Assembly: GCA_002919235.1 (NCBI GenBank)
Contig: PKEX01000032.1
Coordinates: 1 to 59,838, forward strand
Source of the DNA: Clostridia bacterium
GTDB taxonomy: Bacteria > Bacillota > Limnochordia > DTU080 > RSA5
Direction of reading: 5' to 3'
DNA length: 59,838 nucleotides
Part shown: one piece after another, positions 54,643-59,838 of the stretch
Layout: every line of letters begins with the position of its first letter
Numbering within the stretch: position 1 is the first letter of the stretch
Program-made: the position numbers and the translations under genes
The notes under the pieces: model-generated
Database searches by the model: none
What the model was told of the DNA's origin: nothing
Seen by the model: the letters and a program-made list of their open reading frames with translations, nothing else

Positions 54643-56594
54643 GGCAGCCTATCAGGGTGTTGAGCGAGGACGTGAGCAACAAGATCGCGGCGGGCGAGGT
54701 GATCGAGCGGCCGGCGTCAGTGGTGAAAGAATTAGTGGAAAACGCGATCGACGCCGGGGCCCGCCGGATCTACGTGGACGTAAAAGGCGCGGGCAAAGAG
54801 CTGATCCGGGTGGTGGACGACGGCAGCGGCATCCCGGCCGACCAGGCGCCGCTGGCCTTTCAGCGGCATGCCACCAGCAAGATCCAAAAGGCCAGCGACC
54901 TGGCGGCCATTTCGACGCTGGGCTTTCGCGGGGAAGCGCTCCCCAGCATCGCCTCGGTCTCTCGGGTGGAGCTGGTCACCCGGACGCACGACGCCGCGGA
55001 CGGCGTCCGCCTGGAGGTGGCCGGCGGGAACGTGCGGGCTTCGGTGTGCGGCGCCCCGCCCGGCACCCAGGTGAGCGTCTACGATCTGTTTTACAACACC
55101 CCGGCGCGCTTCAAGTTCTTGAAATCAGATACAGCCGAGCGCCGTTACATCGCGGAACTGCTCTCGGCGATGGCCCTGGCCCACCCCGCCATAGCCTTCC
55201 GGCTGTCCCTCGAGGGAAGGCCCGTGCTGAGCACCTCCGGTTCGGGCAACCTCAAAGAAGCGGTGGGCGCCGTCTACGGCCGCCGGGTCTTGGATGACCT
55301 GGTGGCCGTGGAGTGGGAGGCGCCGTGGGGCGCCGTATCGGGCTACGTGGGCAAGCCCGCGCTGGCCAAGGGCAACCGGAGCGCCGAGACCATCTTCGTC
55401 AACGGGCGGTGGGTGCAGAGCCGCACGCTGTACGCCGCCGTGGAAAAGGGGTTTGAGTCGCTCCTGGCGCATCGCCGCTTTCCCCTGGCCGTGCTGCACG
55501 TGACGATCGACCCGGCCTTGGTCGACGTCAACGTCCATCCCGCCAAGACCGAAGTGCGCTTCAGAGACGAAGGCGACCTGTTCCGGACCGTCATGCGCGC
55601 GGTGCGGGCCGCCCTGGTGCAGGCGGACCTGGTGGCCCACATCGGCCCTGCCCGGCCGGGATCCGCCGGGGTCCTGCCGGGTCCGGGATCCGCTCAAGGC
55701 GGAGCGCAGCGAGGCGCAGGACCGGAGGGATGGAACCAGGCCCGCCTGGCATGGGGCGATTGGACGGTCCGCAAGCGGCCTGAAGCGCCGCCGGCGGCTC
55801 CCGAGTGGACGGGCGAGGCCCGGCAAGAGTACGGGCCTTTGGAGACCGCTCACGAGGGAGCCGGCAGGGCCGCCTTCGGCGGCGCCCGCGGGGACGGTGC
55901 CCCGCGCGAAGCCGGGGACGAGGCGGGGACTCACGCCGGGCTGCCCCTGGCCGGGGCGGCCGGCGCCACCAGTCCGCTGGCGGAAGAGGCGGCCCGGCTC
56001 GGGCTGGATCCCAGGGAGCTCTTGGCCACGGCGCCCGTCCTCGGCCAGGCGGTGGGAACATACCTCGTCGTCGCGGTCCCCATGGGGCTTTGGCTGATTG
56101 ACCAGCACGTCGCTCACGAGCGCATCCTCTACGAAGAGGTGCTGCGGGGCGGGGAGAGCGGGGAGGTGGTCTCGCAAGAGCTCCTGGTGCCCTTGGCGGT
56201 GACGCTCTCGCCCGCGCTCTCCAGCGGGCTGGACGAGGTGCGGGGCGAACTGGAGGCCTTGGGGTTCGTTGTGGAACGATTCGGCGGGAACGATGTCCTG
56301 ATCCGGGCGGTACCCGCGGCCGTCGGGCCGCAGCCCGGCCCGGTGCTGCTGAGAATCCTCGAAGAGCTGGCCGCGGCGGCGATGGACGGCGGGCCTTCCC
56401 TCAGGGAGCAGGCCGCGGCGAGCATCGCCTGCCGGGCGGCGGTGAAAGCCGGCCAGAGGCTGCAGCCCGAGGCGATGGAGCGGCTGGTGCGCTCGCTGGC
56501 CGCCGTCGAGAATCCTTTCGCGTGTCCTCACGGGCGGCCGATCATCGTCCAGCTGGGCATCGAGGAGATCGAGCGGAGGTTCGGCAGGCGTTGA
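54639..56594 (+). CDS. mutL: DNA mismatch repair protein MutL (endonuclease type)
   Basis: Matchmaker and nicking endonuclease of mismatch repair. The 651 residues include the GHKL ATPase (KIAAGEVIERPASVVKELVE, DDGSGI, TLGFRGEALPSIASVS), transducer domain (to about 335), a long disordered Gly/Ala linker (about 335-440), and a C-terminal domain with the metal-binding motif DQHVAHERILYE (D488-E499). The usual consensus DQHA has Val in place of Ala. ACR (SIACRAAVKAGQ) and the ACPHGRP motif are intact, so nicking activity is expected. There is no MutH in such systems. Confidence 0.97.
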   Translation: MRQPIRVLSEDVSNKIAAGEVIERPASVVKELVENAIDAGARRIYVDVKGAGKELIRVVDDGSGIPADQAPLAFQRHATSKIQKASDLAAISTLGFRGEALPSIASVSRVELVTRTHDAADGVRLEVAGGNVRASVCGAPPGTQVSVYDLFYNTPARFKFLKSDTAERRYIAELLSAMALAHPAIAFRLSLEGRPVLSTSGSGNLKEAVGAVYGRRVLDDLVAVEWEAPWGAVSGYVGKPALAKGNRSAETIFVNGRWVQSRTLYAAVEKGFESLLAHRRFPLAVLHVTIDPALVDVNVHPAKTEVRFRDEGDLFRTVMRAVRAALVQADLVAHIGPARPGSAGVLPGPGSAQGGAQRGAGPEGWNQARLAWGDWTVRKRPEAPPAAPEWTGEARQEYGPLETAHEGAGRAAFGGARGDGAPREAGDEAGTHAGLPLAGAAGATSPLAEEAARLGLDPRELLATAPVLGQAVGTYLVVAVPMGLWLIDQHVAHERILYEEVLRGGESGEVVSQELLVPLAVTLSPALSSGLDEVRGELEALGFVVERFGGNDVLIRAVPAAVGPQPGPVLLRILEELAAAAMDGGPSLREQAAASIACRAAVKAGQRLQPEAMERLVRSLAAVENPFACPHGRPIIVQLGIEEIERRFGRR

Positions 56595-57415
56595 CGGAGG
56601 AACGGAGTGGATCTGGGCGTCCCCTGGCCGTCGTCACCACCGGGCGCAAGCTGCGAGAAGAGGACGTGGCCCGGGCCGATCGACTTGCGCGCGAGTGGGG
56701 CTTGGTGTACCTTCCCCGCCGGCAGCGGCCTGTCGCCGCACTGGAGGAGGAGGCGAAGGGCCTCGGCGTTCCCCGGGGTGCGGTGCTGGTGGTGGAAGCG
56801 GACGGGCTCACGCTCCACGTGGAAGGCGTCCGGTTCCGCTACCACCCGGGGATGGGCCTGAGCCGGCTGCGGCGGGTGCTCCGGGGCGAGGACGACTGGA
56901 TGCTGCGGGCGATGGACCTCCGCGAGGGCGACGCCGTCCTGGACGCCACTATGGGCCTTGCCAGCGACCTCCTGGTCGCCTCGCACGCGGTGGGCCAAAG
57001 CGGCAGGGCAGTGGGGGTCGAATCGGAGGGGCTCATCGCCCTGGTGGTGAAGGAAGGGCTCTCATCCTACTCTGACCCCGATCCGCGCGTCGTCTCGGCG
57101 ATGCGCCGCATCCAGGTGGTGCGGGCCCGCTACGAAGAGTACCTGGCGGCGCTGCCCGCCCGGAGCTTTGACGTGGTCTACTTTGACCCCATGTTCCGCC
57201 GGCCGGTGGAGGAGAGCGACCAGATCGCGCCGCTGCGGGCGCTGGCCAACCCGGCCCCGCTGGATCCGGCGGCGCTGCGGGAGGCACTGCGGGTGGCCCG
57301 GCGCCGGGTGGTGGTAAAGGACCGCAAGGATGGACCCCACGCCACCGGCGGTTTCTTTGACGAAGTGATTGGGGGAGCGAAGAGCCGCATCGCCTTTTGC
57401 ATCAAGCGGGTTTGA
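56591..57415 (+). CDS. Class I SAM-dependent methyltransferase, RsmJ-like
   Basis: A 274-residue methyltransferase. An N-terminal domain (VVTTGRKLREEDVARADRLA, then GVRFRYHPGMGLSRLRRVLRG) precedes a Rossmann SAM domain (GDAVLDATMGLASDLLVASH) and the acidic NPPF-like position FDVVYFDPMFRRPV. The combination resembles the RsmJ/DUF548 family, which methylates G1516 of 16S rRNA in E. coli; the Bacillota relatives are uncharacterised. TTG 56591 overlaps the mutL stop (TTGA), a coupled start. An upstream in-frame extension inside mutL was rejected. Confidence 0.75.
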   Translation: MTEERSGSGRPLAVVTTGRKLREEDVARADRLAREWGLVYLPRRQRPVAALEEEAKGLGVPRGAVLVVEADGLTLHVEGVRFRYHPGMGLSRLRRVLRGEDDWMLRAMDLREGDAVLDATMGLASDLLVASHAVGQSGRAVGVESEGLIALVVKEGLSSYSDPDPRVVSAMRRIQVVRARYEEYLAALPARSFDVVYFDPMFRRPVEESDQIAPLRALANPAPLDPAALREALRVARRRVVVKDRKDGPHATGGFFDEVIGGAKSRIAFCIKRV

Positions 57416-57438
57416 GCCGGCGTGCTGGAGGTTGGCCG

Positions 57439-58416
57439 ATGACCTGGGAACGGGAACAAGAAAAGCCGCCGCTGGCCGTGATCGTGGGCCCGACGGCGGT
57501 GGGGAAATCGGAGATCGCGGTGGACCTGGCGTTGAGGATGGACGGCGAGGTGGTCACGGCCGACTCGATGCAGGTTTACCGGGGGCTCGACATCGGCACG
57601 GACAAGCCCACGCCCGCCCAGCGGCGGGGCGTGCCCCATCACCTGGTGGACGTGGTCGATCCGGACCAGCGCTTCAACGTCGCGGAATACCGGAAGCTCG
57701 CGCACGAGGCGATCGCCGGGATCCACCGGCGGGGACGCCTTCCCATCCTGGCGGGCGGGACCGGGCTCTACGTCAAGGCGGTGCTGGACGAGTTCCTCTT
57801 TCCGGATGAAGGGGCCGATTACGAGCTGAGGGCGCGGCTTGAGCGAGAGGCGCGCCTTTTGGGCCCCGGCGCGTTGCACCGCCGCCTGCAGGAGATCGAT
57901 CCGGCCACGGCGGCGCGGCTCCACCCCAACGACATCCGGCGGGTGATCCGGGCCATCGAGGTGTACGAGACGACGGGACGTCCGCTTTCGGAGCACCTGG
58001 CCACCGCCCGCGCGGCCGAGCCGCGCTACCGCGTGGCCATGGTAGGGCTCACCAGGCCCCGGGAGGTCCTCTACCGGAGGATCGAGGAGCGGGTGGACCG
58101 GCAGATCCAGAACGGCCTCGTCGACGAGGTGAAGAGGCTGATGGAACGGTACGGCCCGCTGCCGGTGGCCCGGCAGGCTCTAGGCTACAAGGAGATCGCC
58201 GCCTACCTCAAGGGCGAATGCTCGTTGGAGCGGGCTATCGAGATTCTCAAGCGGGATACCCGCCGCTTCGCCAAGCGGCAGTTCACCTGGTTTCGCCGGG
58301 ACGAGCGGATCCGCTGGTTCGACTTGGAGGCGTTCCCGTCCCATGAAGCGGCCGTACAGGCCATCGAAGCGCACCTTCGAGCAGAGCTTCGGCTTGCGCC
58401 GGCAGCCGGCTCCTAA
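57439..58416 (+). CDS. miaA: tRNA dimethylallyltransferase MiaA
   Basis: Adds a dimethylallyl group to A37 of tRNAs, the substrate for MiaB. The 325 residues have the P-loop (VIVGPTAVGKSEIAVDLAL), DSMQVYRGLDIGTDKPT, HHLVDVVDPDQRFNVAEY, ILAGGTGLYVKAVLDE and the C-terminal RQALGYKEIAAYLKGE, then RRFAKRQFTWFRRD. ATG 57439 follows GGAGG. The mutS-mutL-miaA order is common in bacteria; here the methyltransferase gene is inserted. It converges on nadA with 6 bases between stop codons and no visible terminator. Confidence 0.97.
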   Translation: MTWEREQEKPPLAVIVGPTAVGKSEIAVDLALRMDGEVVTADSMQVYRGLDIGTDKPTPAQRRGVPHHLVDVVDPDQRFNVAEYRKLAHEAIAGIHRRGRLPILAGGTGLYVKAVLDEFLFPDEGADYELRARLEREARLLGPGALHRRLQEIDPATAARLHPNDIRRVIRAIEVYETTGRPLSEHLATARAAEPRYRVAMVGLTRPREVLYRRIEERVDRQIQNGLVDEVKRLMERYGPLPVARQALGYKEIAAYLKGECSLERAIEILKRDTRRFAKRQFTWFRRDERIRWFDLEAFPSHEAAVQAIEAHLRAELRLAPAAGS

Positions 58417-58422
58417 GCCCGA

Positions 58423-59427
58423 TCAGCCGATCTCGATCATCCGCTCGATGGCGCGCCGCGCCCGGGCCGCGATTTCGGCGTCGACCTCGATGGGGTAGAC
58501 GTCATCCTTCAGCGAGCGGTACACCTTCTCCAGGGTGATCATCTTCATAAAGGGACAGACGGCCTCTTCCGACGCGGGGACGAATCGCTTGCCTGGGTTT
58601 TCCTGCCGCAGGCGGTGGAGGATGCCCACCTCCGTCGCCACGATGAACGACTGGGCGGGCGAGTTGCGCACGTGCTTGATCATGTTGCCCGTGGAAAGCA
58701 GCGCCGTGTTGGAGGGGAGGCCTCCGGCCGCCACTTCGTACATGGCCGACGTGCTGCAGCCGCACTCCGGGTGCACCAGCAGCTCTGCGTCGGGATGCTC
58801 TTGCGCCAGGCGGGCCACGTCGTCGGGGTGAATCCCGGCGTGGACGTGGCACTCACCCATCCATATGTGCATCTTCCGTCCCGTCATCTTCTCGACGTAG
58901 CTGCCGAGGAACATGTCGGGAAGGAAGAGGATCTCCTTGTCCTCCGGAATGGACTGCACCACTTCCACCGCATTGCTGGAAGTGCAGCAGATGTCGGCTT
59001 CCGCCTTCACCTCCGCCGAGGTGTTGACGTAGGCGACCACCACCGCGCCGGGATGCTGCCTTTTCCACTCCCTCAGCTGTTCGGCGGTGATGGTGTCGGC
59101 CAGCGAACACCCCGCCGCGAGGTCCGGGAGGAGGACCTTCTTTTCAGGGGAGAGGATCTTGGCGGTCTCCGCCATGAAGTGGACGCCGCAAAAGACGATG
59201 ACGTCGGCGTCGGTCTTCGCGGCCTGGCGCGCCAGGGCCAGCGAATCGCCGGTGAAGTCGGCGATGTCTTGAATCTCCGGGATTTGATAGTTATGTGCCA
59301 GGAGCACCGCATTCCGCTCTTTGCGGAGGCGGTTGATCTCCGCGATCAGCTCATCCTGCGTGACAGGGCCGTCTGCGGGAGCGAGGGCAGAGGACCCAAC
59401 CCACCTGTCGACGCTCATCTGCGACAC
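58423..59427 (-). CDS. nadA: Quinolinate synthase NadA
   Basis: [4Fe-4S] enzyme that condenses iminoaspartate with dihydroxyacetone phosphate to quinolinate for NAD synthesis. The 334 residues hold the repeated family blocks: [36 protein letters not shown] (first cluster Cys), [28 protein letters not shown] and the C-terminal [12 protein letters not shown] 59427 was taken as the start; ATG 59418 is three codons later, and both have weak ribosome sites. nadB and nadC are not in the window. Confidence 0.96.
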   Translation of the reverse strand: MSQMSVDRWVGSSALAPADGPVTQDELIAEINRLRKERNAVLLAHNYQIPEIQDIADFTGDSLALARQAAKTDADVIVFCGVHFMAETAKILSPEKKVLLPDLAAGCSLADTITAEQLREWKRQHPGAVVVAYVNTSAEVKAEADICCTSSNAVEVVQSIPEDKEILFLPDMFLGSYVEKMTGRKMHIWMGECHVHAGIHPDDVARLAQEHPDAELLVHPECGCSTSAMYEVAAGGLPSNTALLSTGNMIKHVRNSPAQSFIVATEVGILHRLRQENPGKRFVPASEEAVCPFMKMITLEKVYRSLKDDVYPIEVDAEIAARARRAIERMIEIG

Positions 59428-59450
59428 CGCTTTCTCTGATTGTTAATCAC

Positions 59451-59459
59451 ATTATAGCA
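59451..59459 (-). promoter_or_regulatory. Extended -10 promoter of nadA
   Basis: On the minus strand TGC precedes a perfect TATAAT (bases 59456-59451), about 25 bases before the nadA start, inside a short AT-rich gap. No good -35 hexamer is present, so the extended -10 probably carries recognition. Confidence 0.6.
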
Positions 59460-59472
59460 TATAGAAGAGTTC

Positions 59473-59838
59473 TCAGGGCTTCTCGCCCACGTAGAGGGAG
59501 ACGACGCCGCCGGTGAGCGGGATCCGCCGCGTCCGGACGAGCCCGGCTTCCTCCATGAGGCCCAGGATCTCGGCGGGCTGCGGCAAGTGATCCAGGGAGT
59601 AGGGGAGGTAGGTGTACGGGCGCAGGCGGCGCAAGGGACTCCCTTCCGGCAGCCGGCGTTCGGCTATCCGTCCCAGGAGGGGGACGACACGGTAGAAATA
59701 CAGGTGGAAGCCGGCCCTGAGCACGGGGTTGTCCGGCCGGGAGACCTCGAGGCAGACGACGCGGCCGCCGCTCTGGGCGACGCGGGCCATCTCCTCGATG
59801 GCCCGGCGCACGTCGCCCACGTTCCGGAGCGCAAAGCC
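59473..59838 (-). CDS. menG: Demethylmenaquinone methyltransferase (MenG/UbiE), C-terminal part (partial)
   Basis: The gene runs off the right edge; 121 residues are visible. They start inside the SAM-methyltransferase core with GFALRNVGDVRRAIEEMARV, followed by GGRVVCLEVSRPDNPVLRAGF and YFYRVVPLLGRI, the UbiE/MenG signature. The end LTGGVVSLYVGEKP fits the family terminus. The enzyme performs the last step of menaquinone synthesis. It is encoded upstream of nadA on the same strand. Confidence 0.93.
   Translation of the reverse strand, partial: GFALRNVGDVRRAIEEMARVAQSGGRVVCLEVSRPDNPVLRAGFHLYFYRVVPLLGRIAERRLPEGSPLRRLRPYTYLPYSLDHLPQPAEILGLMEEAGLVRTRRIPLTGGVVSLYVGEKP

Overview
This roughly 60 kb, GC-rich window reads as a contiguous chromosomal backbone segment of an endospore-forming, flagellated member of the Bacillota. 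The evidence is a PolC-type replicative polymerase, the sporulation block dacF-spoIIAA-spoIIAB-sigF plus spoIIM, FlhG followed by the flagellar sigma factor FliA, and the classic Firmicute order rpsB-tsf-pyrH-frr-uppS-cdsA-dxr-rseP-proS-polC-rimP-nusA-ylxR-ylxQ-infB-ylxP-rbfA-truB-ribF-rpsO-pnp. A TonB/ExbB/ExbD set and an SLH/coiled-coil envelope protein suggest a two-membrane (diderm) member, for example a Limnochordia-like lineage. That placement is an inference and was not tested by any database search.

Layout. 1-1965: the tail of the flagellar region (flhG end, fliA, two small conserved proteins). 1992-27970: a long plus-strand information-processing run covering translation factors, isoprenoid and phospholipid synthesis, replication, transcription factors and RNA decay. 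It is punctuated by good promoters before rpsB, rimP and rpsO and by terminators after tsf, rpsO and pnp. 28013-31077: a DUF3866 protein, an endonuclease Q-like protein and SpoIIM. 31200-36770: nucleoside salvage (deoB, pdp) leading into dacF and the spoIIA operon. 36946-37515: a GNAT acetyltransferase. 37681-43140: a five-gene envelope cluster (ExbB, ExbD, TonB, a secreted 717-residue protein with a cohesin-like end, and an SLH-coiled-coil-hydrophobic-tail protein). 43272-45957: cysteine desulfurase, ThiI and a small unknown protein. 45933-49650, minus strand: a tandem ThyX-like protein, a CPBP protease and a tandem GGDEF protein. 49902-58416: miaB, a PRC-barrel-like protein, mutS, mutL, an RsmJ-like methyltransferase and miaA. 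58423-59838, minus strand: nadA and the truncated C-terminal part of menG/ubiE.

The most unusual points are a PolC lacking the 3'-5' exonuclease domain that normally interrupts its PHP domain, the envelope cluster at 37681-43140, the tandem ThyX-like protein with complementary motifs in its two halves, a long acidic tail on NusA, and structured leaders before rpsB and rimP and between rpsB and tsf. I see no rRNA, tRNA, CRISPR array, insertion sequence or prophage. No gene-free stretch exceeds 300 bases; the two longest (16297-16549 and 49651-49901) are described below.
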